DNA of 64,000 nucleotides from Heterodera schachtii (taxonomy: Eukaryota > Nematoda > Chromadorea > Rhabditida > Heteroderidae). The notes under the pieces were generated by a model. That model was not told the origin of the DNA, ran no database searches, and saw nothing but the letters and a program-made list of their open reading frames with translations. Numbering within the stretch: the stretch's first letter is position 1; the number at the start of each line of letters is the position of its first letter. Positions 44,595 through 54,433 of the stretch are shown here, piece after piece. The position numbers and the translations under genes are program-made. The stretch lies in contig SIJG01000079.1 of NCBI GenBank assembly GCA_023374025.1, positions 124,001 through 188,000 on the forward strand, read 5' to 3'.

Positions 44595-45360
44595 AAAATT
44601 CCGGTGCTGAGTCGTTATATAAAAACCATCAATAAGGGCGTTATATAAAAAACCATCAAATGAAAATTTTCAACATAAAGCTGTCCATAACTATTGCCAA
44701 AGTCAACCAGATTTGACATTCTTGGTATCATTCGATAGCCCTAACTTTTCTCTATTAGCGCACCTAAATTTCAAAAAATTTGACCAAGTTTGAGCAAAGT
44801 TATGGCCAAAGGTACACATGTGGCCAGGTTTTCATCCATTTTTTGCTATAAAGGAAATTTTTTGAAATTTTGCAGGCTAATAGAGGACACCTAGGGCTAT
44901 CGAATAATAACAAGAAAATAAAAAACATAAATAATTTCTAACAGAAATTCTTTAATTGAAAATAAAATTATTTTGATCATTAAAATTCTGATCAAAACTT
45001 TCTTAGAACGAACAAAATAAAGTGATCCTGCTATCATTCGCTAGCTCTATGTGTTCTCTATTAGCCTGCAAAATTTCAAAAAATTTCGCTAGGTTTCAAA
45101 AAATTTATGGCCAAAAATGTTTGAAAACCAGGTTCCTTGGGTAGTCTTGGCCATAACTTTGCTCAAACTTGGCCAAATTTTTTGAAATTTAGGTGAGCTA
45201 ATAGAGAAATGTTAGGCCTATCGAATGATATCAATGATATTTAATTTTGTTGACTTTAACAAAAGTTATGGGCAGTTTTTGGTTGAAAATTTCCATTTGA
45301 TGGCTTTTTATATAACGCCTTATTGATGGTTTTTATATAACGACATAGCACCAAAATTCC
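44595..45360. mobile_element. Foldback element on scaffold B, 44603-45352, TSD aaaattcc
   Basis: 750 bp with inverted arms of more than 200 bp and perfect 8-bp duplications aaaattcc (44595-44602 and 45353-45360). The ends start ggtgctgagtcg and finish with its diverged complement. Each arm has the word gttatataaaaaccatcaa twice, then scaffold B (gtatcattcgatagcccta; tctctattagc; gcaaagttatggccaaa). More scaffold B copies lie in the middle (about 44820-44915 and 45030-45110). No coding capacity. A further scaffold B piece stands just outside at 44420-44535. Confidence 0.88.
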
Positions 45361-47868
45361 TGTCTCTGATAACTCCAAATTGATGTGATTTATTCGTTCG
45401 GTGGCTCTCATCTTCCAATTTCAAATTATGCAGCACAATACGCATTTGTTCATTTTGAAAATGTTTATTATTTATTTATATGAATTTTAGCATATTTTTT
45501 GAAATCTTTTCTTTATAATTCTTTTTGCAATTAATTTTTCTTTTTCTCAATTATTTTTTTTTTTTGTATTTTCTATGATTAATGTTTTTGAATTTTATTC
45601 GAGTTTTAGAAAATAAAAAACCATATTTTAATTCTATTCCATTCATTTATTCATTTTTTAATGCTTTTGTTCTGATGAATCGTTTAATCTCATCTTACTT
45701 CACATAAAAAACTTATGTTTTAATTTTCATTAGTTGACAAAATTATGTTTTTTAAGCTGGTTAAGTTGTAGTGGAAAATTTACAGATTATTTTTTATATT
45801 TAATTTTATTTTGTTTATATTTTATCCAACTGTTGTAAAATCTTCTTGCTTCTTTATTTATAGGTTTTTTGGATTTTAATAATAATCCTTTCTCAATTTT
45901 TCAATTTAAATCTTTATTTTTAGATATATGTTATGATTTTTAATTTTTCATCATTTTTAATTATTCTAATTTGGTTGGATAGTTTTCAATTAAATTAAAT
46001 CGTTATAAAAATTTTTTTTTAAATTATGAACATATTTTGAACTTTTTATATTAATAAAAAACCATTTTTGATTTTTTTAAATTATTTTGGTAACTTTTTT
46101 AGTTTTTTTAACAATTCATTGATTTTTTAAAATAATATTTTACTTTTTCATTTGTCTTTTATTTTAAATATATTAATTTTAGCATTCTTTTAATTAACGT
46201 TCTCGTTATTTTGCCTTTTTCTATTCATGAATTGCAAATGTTGCGATGGATAATTTTTGATTAGTTTTTCATTTTTTTAAATTTACGTTTCCTTTGAAAA
46301 ATTTATAAATAAATATGCTTGATAAATTTTTTTCTCGCTAAAACTATAAATTAACGATGCATTTATTCTATTTAATATTCTAAGAGATATATTATATGTT
46401 ATTCAATTAAATTCTTTAAAATTCCCTTACAAATTAGTAATTTAAGATTTAAATTAATTTTTTCATTTTGACTTCAAATTTATTTTTTATTGAATGATTA
46501 ATACCTTACAAATTAGGATTTAAAAATTTATTTTTAATATTAAATTAGCTTAATGAGATTATTTTTGTTGTTAATTTTAAAATATTTTTATGATTATAAT
46601 TGCTATCATGGTATTTATTTATTTAATTTTCATTACTTTTTCTTTTTTCAAGTTCTCGTCGATACGTTTTTTTCTGTTCGGGAAAGATGTAGATAATAAA
46701 GTGTTTTTATCTATTCTTAGTAATTTTTTATAATTACTTAATTTTATTTTCGGCCTTTAGGGTGGGGGTAAAAAAAGGAATTTGATAATTCATTTTTTCG
46801 TTAGATTTTATTGTCATTTAAATTGGTTATTTTGTAATGTTTTATTTTTGTTTTTAACTTTTTTTTTTGCATGCATCAATTTTCCACCTTATTTTTATTT
46901 TTTTTTCTCCTTTTTCCTAATATAAATATTCAGCTTTTTCATTATGATGTACATTTGAAGATTTGTTTTGAATGTTTGTTAATTATATATTTATATGTTT
47001 TCAAATTTTTTTTCTGATTAAATTTAAACTATTATACTTTTTATTTCTTTGCTGTCTCGGAAAAATTGTTCCCAGTAAATGATTGTGCGTTTTGCATGTT
47101 CATAAATCGAAATTGTAAGTAATAATGCAATGATTTATTGAGTTTTACAGTTAAATGATAATTTTACTCACTTTGGGTAATAATTTTTTGGCCATTATTA
47201 TTTATTTGTTCGATCAATTTTTGTATATGATGATGTTTTTTATCTATATGTGAAATGGATTTTTAACTTAAATTAAATTGTATTATTTGTCATTTTTATA
47301 TTTTTAAATTTGCTTATAAATTATAAAAAATTTTTTTATTATAAATCGTTCTGTTAATCTGATAATAGCCGATAAATTTTATTTAGTTAATTCGTTTTTT
47401 AGAGCCTTAGGCATCAAATAGAAAAGTAAATTAAAACAAATTTAATTCCAATTTCGATTATTTGGCGTTTGTTTTATATATTCTATTAATTACAATACGA
47501 ATTGGAGTACTATTATTGCATAAGAAACTTGTTTTTTCCCAAAAATGATTAAATTAATTTTAAATAAAAATATAAATTTTCTTATTAATTTTTTTTAATA
47601 TGTAAAAAGAATGTTAAACCAGAAGATTAAACCCAAACAGAAGTCACAAAAAAGCATTTTGAAAACGAAGCGTAAAAAAGGACAGATTGACAACTTCAGT
47701 CTAAGCTCGTAAGGAAATGATTTTATTTTTAATCAAAATTCTGTAAATATAAGCGTAAAAAAATCTACCGATGACGAGGGAAGGCATCCTTAAACATTTT
47801 GACCCTTTGATTGAATAAGGAAAAAAAGTTTTTTATTAAAAAAATTGTCAATTTTTGTGCATTGAAAA
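45361..47868. other. T-rich non-coding block
   Basis: No gene supported. 47395-47600 is a diverged duplicate of 55270-55470 (cttaggcatcaaat; gaattggagta), lying on the other side of the second retrotransposon. Confidence 0.55.
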
Positions 47869-48161
47869 TGTTGGAATTTGACCTTTTGTTTGTGATTTTA
47901 AATTATTTTGGCATTATGTTCTCATTTTTTTATTTTAATTTTCTTCTCAATTGTTAATTAATTATATGTGTTGTTCTCACTTCTCTCCGATTCTCAAATA
48001 TTTGTTCTTCATCTCCTCCGACGCTTTTTATTCGAATTGTGTAATTTAATTTGTTTGGAATTGACATTATAAAGAGTTCCAAATTCCCGCTCCAAAAGCT
48101 AAAGGTCTCGGTCCCAATTAAAAGCCCCAATTCTTCGACTGAAATTCAATAGTTTCCAACA
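47869..48161 (+). repeat. 5' LTR of retrotransposon 2
   Basis: Starts TGTTGGAA and ends TTCCAACA. Near the middle: cacttctctccgattctc and a possible TATA region (cattataaagagtt). Confidence 0.95.
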
Positions 48162-48179
48162 TGGCGCTCCTGCCAACAG
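48162..48179 (+). other. Primer-binding site, retrotransposon 2
   Basis: tggcgctcctgccaacag starts directly after the LTR; TGG pairs with a tRNA CCA end. Confidence 0.75.
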
Positions 48180-48264
48180 AACAGGTTTGACTCAACGGTT
48201 TCATTTTAAGGGGAGATCGGAGACTAAAAAGGGGAGGATTAACTGATTTGAGGAGCGTTATCGG

Positions 48265-48475
48265 TCCGGTTGGACGGTAATTGTTTTCAATTTGGAAGAA
48301 AAGATTCGGGTTGAACTTTTCTTTTCAAAAAGCGTGGAATTTGGAAAATTCGGTTGAATTTCCAAAGTAAAAGAGGCGAAAGGGAAAGTGAAAAGGAAAG
48401 ATCCGGTTGGACTTTGCCTTGAAAGATCCGGTTGGACTTTCATTGATTGCGGTTTGGAAAGTTCGGGTTGAACTC
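48265..48475 (+). repeat. Leader repeats with TCCGGTTGGAC-type motif
   Basis: Six related motifs in the untranslated leader: tccggttggac (48265), ttcgggttgaacttt (about 48306), ttcggttgaatttcc (about 48349), gatccggttggacttt twice (about 48401 and 48426) and ttcgggttgaactcc (about 48461). As in element 1, the repeats lie between PBS and gag; a packaging role is inferred. Confidence 0.7.
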
Positions 48476-48546
48476 CACTCTCGCCACGTCAACCGTCTCA
48501 ACTTCGCCAAATTTTTGCTGAACGACGGACAACAGAAAATCGGCGA

Positions 48547-49182
48547 ATGGCATTTGTGCGTAGCCCCTACTTGACGCGCCGACAAGCAGCAAATGCGGGA
48601 ATTGTGTTGAACAATGACGGCGCCATTCTCCAGCAGCAAAACCTCCTTGAAGAATCAACTGAAAGCCATAACAGAGGCTTCTTAAATCACCGAATTGACC
48701 CGCCATTGTTTCAAATTGATAGAAACTCTCCGATCTCTCCAAATTTGACACACCGCAACAATCATGGATTGATTTTACAGCCACAAATGACGGAGACCGA
48801 GCTGCGCAACCGACTTCTCAACGTGAGCATCGGACGCAACAATCGCAATGACAATGGCACTCAAAATGGAGACGCACAAAATTTGGGGCAACAAAACGGA
48901 AACGAATTGGTGGAAATCGGACAAAATTCGGAGCATGGCGGCGACGAGCAATTTGAATTTGGACAGCAAAGGCGTGGAGGTTTGCGTGACTTCGAAATTT
49001 TCGAAAATTTGGAGCATGAAAGAGGGGGGCTTCAAAATTTTGGAGTTGAGAGAGTCAACCCAAACCGACACCAGCAACCACAAATAACACCTACTGTTAT
49101 TCAATGTTTTGGAGAAAACCGCATGCAAAATAGACATGTCGGCGGCGAAATAAGGTGTCAAGCAAATTCCCGTTGCAAATAA
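48547..49182 (+). CDS. gag: Gag N-terminal frame, retrotransposon 2
   Basis: 211 residues from ATG, starting MAFVRSPYLTRRQAANAG. It is hydrophilic and rich in Asn, Gln and Gly (NNRNDNGTQNGDAQNLGQQN). It has no zinc knuckle. It ends with TAA at 49180-49182, while the large gag-pol frame, one base forward, is open from 49154, so the two overlap by 29 nt. Either the ribosome shifts by +1 here, or one base was lost or gained in this copy. Because the capsid lies after the junction, a mutation is at least as likely as a programmed shift. Confidence 0.8.
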   Translation: MAFVRSPYLTRRQAANAGIVLNNDGAILQQQNLLEESTESHNRGFLNHRIDPPLFQIDRNSPISPNLTHRNNHGLILQPQMTETELRNRLLNVSIGRNNRNDNGTQNGDAQNLGQQNGNELVEIGQNSEHGGDEQFEFGQQRRGGLRDFEIFENLEHERGGLQNFGVERVNPNRHQQPQITPTVIQCFGENRMQNRHVGGEIRCQANSRCK

Positions 49183-52100
49183 CCGCGAATTTGTGGAGCA
49201 ACGTCCAGTGTTGAATCGACCGCCACTACCGCCTCAACACAGCGTCATCCATCGGCAATACATTCAGCATGTTGAACCGCTTCCACCATCATTTCCATAT
49301 GCGAACGAACGGATTCCACCGGCTCCAAATTACGCGCAGCCAGTTTTTGAACAGCAGCGTTATCAGCCCCCACAAAATGCACCAAACCCCAGCCAAAATT
49401 TGGACGTTTTGTATAGTCTCGAATTTCATTTGGTCTTGGAAAAAATACCGGATTTGAATGGATCGGAGGGTACCGACGCAGTTCGACGATTTTTCAAAAA
49501 ATTCGATGTCTACACGGCGGAATGGCCTGAGAAAAAGCGCATCAGTGCGCTGGAGAGCAAAGTGTATGGGCGTGCAGAACGTGCATTTGAGGCCGCAAAA
49601 GCGACCCAGCCGTTTATGTACGCGCTTATTCGTCGCGATATGCTTAATCAACTAGAGGAAACCGACGCAACACTACTAAATGCGTTCGACGAATTGATGA
49701 TTGGCGTAAAGCGGGGGTCAAATGAAACGATTGACGCATTGGCGAATCGGATTTCGGGCCTAGTATGCAGAGCTTATGTGGGATTGGACCAACATTTGTG
49801 TGATGAATACGCGATCAAATTTTTGATCCGCGCAATGGCCAACCCAGAACTGGCATTAAACCTCGAACTTGCTCGAACGCAAGGCATGAGTCTTGACCAT
49901 TTTGTCTCACTTGCAGCGCGTGCGGAGTCCACCCAAAAGGCAGCAAAACGTTTTACGAACCCCAACCCGAGAAATGCTGACCGAATGGACAGCTATGACA
50001 GCCATGGCGTACCAAGCCACCAAAATCGAAATTTTTCGTCACGCCCGGCCAACACTTTCCAGCGTCAGTACCCAAATTCTTTGAAGTGCTATAACTGTGA
50101 TCAGCCTGGTCACATTTCGCGTAACTGTCCGCGTAACCGACAACCATTTTCGCCACCGCAAAATTTCGAAAGACAAATTGTGTCAAATTTTTCGGCGACT
50201 GGTGCTAACCGAGTTCCTTTAAACCATCCATTTGGCAACAACCAAAACCAAGAGGTTAAGCACCATAACTCATCAAGAAATTTTCTCCGTCAAAATTGTG
50301 TGGTTGTACAAGAAGAAGAAGTGCCTCATTTGAATGTGTGCCTCGGAAAAGTGGACCTTGACCCCGAAGTCACTGACTTCTTTGACAAACTCGGTACTGA
50401 GTGCAGTAAAAAAGAAGCTGTGGCATATACCATCGGAAAAGTTATGGTAACACGCCTTTTCGTCAGTGACGTCGAGACCAATGCCATGATGGATGGTGGA
50501 GCGCAGACTTCACTAATCAGTGCAACTTTTCTGTATCAGTTGGTCACCGAAAAGAATTTGAATTTGTGGGAGGCAGGGTTTTGCCATTCGTGCCCAAAAA
50601 TCTCGGATGTGAACGGCAAATTGTTAGAGTGCCTTGGAACAGTTTCAATTCCCGTCCACCGAAAAGGATTGACTGAACCAAAACTGTGCACTTTCAACAT
50701 AACAAAAGCCCCGATTGGTTTCAATTTGTTGTTGGGAACGGATGTTTTGGATGATTTGGGTTTCAAAATGTACGACGAACCGAACAATGTCGTAATACCT
50801 TTCGAAAAGGTTAAGCCCGAACGGAAGGACTTTCTGACGGTCATTTTTCGGACGACCCTCGAACCGATGTCATCGAAAACCGTCGAGTTGGATGTTGACC
50901 AAAAATTTGAAGGCTGTAAAATTGTGACTTCGCCAATTTCGTCACAAATTCGTTTGGAGTCATCGGTTGGTGTTGTCGAGAACGGCAAAATAGTTGCTCC
51001 AATAATGAATTTATCGGAATCGAAAGTGACAATTGAGTCGCATGAAAAAATTGGAGAGGTGGAAAAGGCCGAACAAATTTTTGATTTTGAGGATTTTTTC
51101 ATCAGTCCGCTTCTTCCCACGTCTAAATCGGTTCTACATGTCAATGAAATTCGCCAAAATGACATGGAAAAGAAGGAATCGTTCGAAACTGAAGTTGGCA
51201 CTCTTTCTGAGGATGATTCGAAAAAAATGCAGAAACTTCTTTCGGATTATGATGAAATTTTTGCCGAATTCGACAGCCAACTGACACAGACGGATCTCGT
51301 CCAGCACACAGTTGATACTGGTGATGCACCCCCAATTAAGTCGAAAATGCGTCCGGTCCCGTACGCATACAGGGAGAAAGTATCTGAAATGGTACAAGAT
51401 TACTTAGGACGTGATCTTATCAGGCCTTCACACTCACCGTGGGCCAGTCCAATCGTAATCGTCCCAAAAAAGGACGGAACACTTCGGTTTTGCGTCGATT
51501 ATCGTGGTGTAAACTCAGTGACCCGAAAAGATAGCTTTCCTCTCCCGAACATTGATAACACTCTTCTTATGCTTGGCGGAAAAAAGTTCTTCACGACTTT
51601 GGATTTCATGTCCGGATATTGGCAGATTCGGATGGATGACAATTCTGCAGAAAAAACAGCATTTGTGACAGAATTTGGTCTTCACGAATTTACCGTTATG
51701 CCTTTTGGGCTTACAAATGCGGTTGCAACATTCCAGCGGTTCATGTCAAGACTCTTCGAAGGCATTTTGAATGATTTCGTCTTTGTGTACATTGACGATA
51801 TTCTGATTGCGTCCGATTCATTTGCTAATCATATGAAGCACATTGAATCCGTTTTTCACCGAATAAGCGAGGCTGGGCTGAAACTGAAAGTTTCAAAATG
51901 CCGATTTTGTTTGATCGAGTTACCATTTCTTGGACATCTGCTCACCCGCGACGGAATAAAGATGGACCACGACAAAGTCAAGCCGGTTCTCGACTTGCCA
52001 ATTCCGAAAACCAAAAAGGAATTGCATTCTTTACTGGGATTTCTCACATACTACAGAAAATTCATCCACTCCTTTGGAACAATTGCAGCACCATTGTTCA

Positions 52101-54151
52101 AGTTGTTAAGAAAAGATGCCAAATTTTCCATTGGAGATGAAGAAAAAGAGGCGATCGCTGAACTTAAAGGGAAAATCTTGAGCAACGTCGTGTTGTACTT
52201 CCCAGACTTTGAAGCTGCTCAAAATGACCCGGAGAGGCAATTCATAATGATGACTGATGCCAGCAAAATTGGCATAGCAGCTGTTCTCTGTCAACCGGAC
52301 ATCGAGAAGCGAATTCGGCCAATATATTTTGCGTCGCGGCAATGCAATAAGCACGAAGCGAAATATTGTCCCACGGAATTGGAAGCGTTGGCAGTTCACT
52401 TTGGTGCTAAAAAATTTGCCCAATTTATCACAATGATCCCTGTAAAAGTGATCACTGACCATAAATCGTTGGTTGGAATGTTCAGGAGTAAAACTGAAAC
52501 GGGAAACGCGCGAGTGGATCGATGGCTTTTGGAGTTGAATGCGAAATTCATACTAAAAGTTGAATATCGCCCAGGGAAACTGAATGTCATCGCTGATGTT
52601 CTCTCTCGTTCCGGTGCCTTTTTGGAAAGCGTCCATCCAGCGAAAGCTGAAGAAATTGTGCCTTTGTGCTCAGTTAAAAACATTTTGGCTGAGGAAGCGG
52701 CGCTAAATTTGGAAGAAAGAGAGGAATGGGTGCACGAAACTCGTAAAAGTGAAATGAAAAATGTCTACGAATTTTTATCAATGAAAGTTTTGCCAACCGA
52801 CCCTCAGCAACGTCAAAGTCTCATGGACACATGCCATAAATATGCAATTTTGGAAGATTTGTTCTATTTATGTGACGAAAAAGGCAGGATCCGTCTTTTT
52901 GTGCCACCGAAATTTCGAACAGAGTTGGTCAAGTCACGCCATGAAGGAAAATGCGCAGGACATATGAGCGGAAAAAAGCTCTATCTTCAGCTTTCGGAAA
53001 TCTATTTTTGGCCGAACATGCTCGGAAGTTGCGTTCAAGAGCACCTGAAATGCAGAATTTGTGCCCACACAAGAATCGCGAGAGCGAATGAACCACCTTT
53101 ATGTCCAATCAACACGTCCGGACCAATGGAACTCGTTTGTATGGATATTTTGGACATTGGACCGAGCCAGTCAAATTTTAAGTACATCTGCGTAATTGTC
53201 GACCACTTCAGCAAATATTTGATTGCGGAGCCAATTCCCAAAAAATCAGCAGATTCGGTTGCTAAAATTGTTGTTGAAAAGTTGATTTTGGTTTACGGCA
53301 CCCCGAAACAGTTCCATTCTGATCGAGGGAAAGAATTCATGAATTCGACATTGGCTGAAGTTTCGAAAATGTTAGACATTAAAAGGTCATTCACTGCTGG
53401 TTATGACCCCCAGGCGAATGGATTGGCTGAAAGAGTGAATGGAATTCTCATTAAAATTTTGAAAAAGTCCACGGCAAGTAATTGGACTTGGGATGAACGC
53501 TTGGCATATGCAGTGTTCGCCTACAACATAACTCCGTCCAACACGACAGGATTTTCTCCATTTTCACTTATGTTTGGAAGACCCGCCCGATTTCCAGCGG
53601 AAAACATAGAAATTTTCACAAAAAACCCAATTTACACGGTGGATTGCGAAAGCTACATCCAACTGTTCCGGGAAAACCTCCTGAATATGTTGAAAGAAGC
53701 ACGAGCAAATTCGGAAGCAGCCAGAAAAGAAAGTAAACTTTGGTTCGATTCGCTGCCAAAAGTCACGCCAAAAAAATTTGCTACTGGTGAAAGAGTTATG
53801 GTAATCTTCCCAGGAATGCACCGTCGTTCTCCCCACAAAAAGCTTCTTTGGTCAAATTTTGGTCCGTATTTGATCACTGAAATTGGTGATTCTTCCGCAA
53901 AATTGGTGCCAATCGATAAAAAGGAAGCAGAACCAATCAAAGTCCCAATTGAGAGACTTATAAAAGTACCAAAAGGAGTACCGGACATCTCAACGCTGCC
54001 AAAAGGGAAAAATCCCTTCAAAAATGACTTAAAACTAATGGCCATGTACGCGGGCATTTGTTGTGAAATTTTGGTGTTGTGTTCGACCCCAGCCTTTCCG
54101 TCAAAAGCAGGGGACGCTTTTTTGTCAGGGAGCGGGGATGTTGGAATTTGA
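49154..54151 (+). CDS. pol: Gag-Pol polyprotein frame, retrotransposon 2
   Basis: Open for about 1665 codons; no ATG occurs near its start (position 49193 is GTG), so it needs the upstream gag frame for translation. Numbering from 49193: capsid-like helices (about 75-250), zinc knuckle CYNCDQPGHISRNC (about 299-312), protease with MMDGGAQTSLIS (about 433; DGG where D-T/S-G is usual) and LLGTDVLDDLG, reverse transcriptase with FVYIDDILIAS (YIDD about 865), RNase H with MMTDASKIGIAAV (about 1020), integrase zinc finger (HEGKCAGH ... CRIC) and catalytic residues in CMDILDIG, HSDRGKEFM and NGLAERVNG. The stop falls 13 bases inside the 3' LTR. The domains are undamaged, so enzymes could be active; the unusual DGG makes protease function uncertain. 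Confidence 0.92.
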   Translation, partial: GVKQIPVANNREFVEQRPVLNRPPLPPQHSVIHRQYIQHVEPLPPSFPYANERIPPAPNYAQPVFEQQRYQPPQNAPNPSQNLDVLYSLEFHLVLEKIPDLNGSEGTDAVRRFFKKFDVYTAEWPEKKRISALESKVYGRAERAFEAAKATQPFMYALIRRDMLNQLEETDATLLNAFDELMIGVKRGSNETIDALANRISGLVCRAYVGLDQHLCDEYAIKFLIRAMANPELALNLELARTQGMSLDHFVSLAARAESTQKAAKRFTNPNPRNADRMDSYDSHGVPSHQNRNFSSRPANTFQRQYPNSLKCYNCDQPGHISRNCPRNRQPFSPPQNFERQIVSNFSATGANRVPLNHPFGNNQNQEVKHHNSSRNFLRQNCVVVQEEEVPHLNVCLGKVDLDPEVTDFFDKLGTECSKKEAVAYTIGKVMVTRLFVSDVETNAMMDGGAQTSLISATFLYQLVTEKNLNLWEAGFCHSCPKISDVNGKLLECLGTVSIPVHRKGLTEPKLCTFNITKAPIGFNLLLGTDVLDDLGFKMYDEPNNVVIPFEKVKPERKDFLTVIFRTTLEPMSSKTVELDVDQKFEGCKIVTSPISSQIRLESSVGVVENGKIVAPIMNLSESKVTIESHEKIGEVEKAEQIFDFEDFFISPLLPTSKSVLHVNEIRQNDMEKKESFETEVGTLSEDDSKKMQKLLSDYDEIFAEFDSQLTQTDLVQHTVDTGDAPPIKSKMRPVPYAYREKVSEMVQDYLGRDLIRPSHSPWASPIVIVPKKDGTLRFCVDYRGVNSVTRKDSFPLPNIDNTLLMLGGKKFFTTLDFMSGYWQIRMDDNSAEKTAFVTEFGLHEFTVMPFGLTNAVATFQRFMSRLFEGILNDFVFVYIDDILIASDSFANHMKHIESVFHRISEAGLKLKVSKCRFCLIELPFLGHLLTRDGIKMDHDKVKPVLDLPIPKTKKELHSLLGFLTYYRKFIHSFGTIAAPLFKLLRKDAKFSIGDEEKEAIAELKGKILSNVVLYFPDFEAAQNDPERQFIMMTDASKIGIAAVLCQPDIEKRIRPIYFASRQCNKHEAKYCPTELEALAVHFGAKKFAQFITMIPVKVITDHKSLVGMFRSKTETGNARVDRWLLELNAKFILKVEYRPGKLNVIADVLSRSGAFLESVHPAKAEEIVPLCSVKNILAEEAALNLEEREEWVHETRKSEMKNVYEFLSMKVLPTDPQQRQSLMDTCHKYAILEDLFYLCDEKGRIRLFVPPKFRTELVKSRHEGKCAGHMSGKKLYLQLSEIYFWPNMLGSCVQEHLKCRICAHTRIARANEPPLCPINTSGPMELVCMDILDIGPSQSNFKYICVIVDHFSKYLIAEPIPKKSADSVAKIVVEKLILVYGTPKQFHSDRGKEFMNSTLAEVSKMLDIKRSFTAGYDPQANGLAERVNGILIKILKKSTASNWTWDERLAYAVFAYNITPSNTTGFSPFSLMFGRPARFPAENIEIFTKNPIYTVDCESYIQLFRENLLNMLKEARANSEAARKESKLWFDSLPKVTPKKFATGERVMVIFPGMHRRSPHKKLLWSNFGPYLITEIGDSSAKLVPIDKKEAEPIKVPIERLIKVPKGVPDISTLPKGKNPFKNDLKLMAMYAGICCEILVLCSTPAFPSKAGDAFLSGSGDVGI
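54127..54138 (+). other. Polypurine tract, retrotransposon 2
   Basis: agggagcgggga, ending at the 3' LTR border, interrupted by one C. Overlaps the end of the pol frame. Confidence 0.7.
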
Positions 54152-54433
54152 CCTTTTGTTTGTGATTTTAAATTATTTTGGCATTATGTTCTCATTTTTT
54201 TATTTTAATTTTCTTCTCAATTGTTAATTAATTATATGTGTTGTTCTCACTTCTCTCCGATTCTCAAATATTTGTTCTTCATCTCCTCCGACGCTTTTTA
54301 TTCGAATTGTGTAATTTAATTTGTTTGGAATTGACATTATAAAGAGTTTTCCAAATTCCCGCTCCAAAAGCTAAAGGTCCCGGTCCCAATTAAAAGCCCC
54401 AATTCTTCGACTGAAATTCAATCGTTTCCAACA
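54139..54433 (+). repeat. 3' LTR of retrotransposon 2
   Basis: As the 5' LTR but with gagttttcc for gagttcc, gtcccgg for gtctcgg and caatcg for caatag. Confidence 0.95.

Larger units (their letters stand above)
47869..54433 (+). mobile_element. Ty3/Gypsy LTR retrotransposon 2 (near-intact)
   Basis: A 6565-bp element with LTRs of 293 and 295 bp that differ by two substitutions and a 2-bp indel, a PBS directly after the 5' LTR, a G-rich polypurine tract, and a gag-pol frame of about 5 kb. Domain order: capsid, zinc knuckle, protease, reverse transcriptase, RNase H, integrase, so Ty3/Gypsy. Flanks share only aaaa (gaaaa left, aaaac right), so the target duplication is at best 4 bp. Sequence and LTR differ from element 1, so it is another family. 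No envelope gene. Confidence 0.95.

Noticed and set aside
49193..49195. Start codon of the large gag-pol frame at 49193
   Set aside because: The codon is GTG and the frame is open further upstream to 49154; a eukaryotic start here is not supported.
48258..53836. Many open frames on the minus strand across retrotransposon 2 (for example 50536-51201)
   Set aside because: They are antisense shadows of the gag-pol frame, without motifs of their own.
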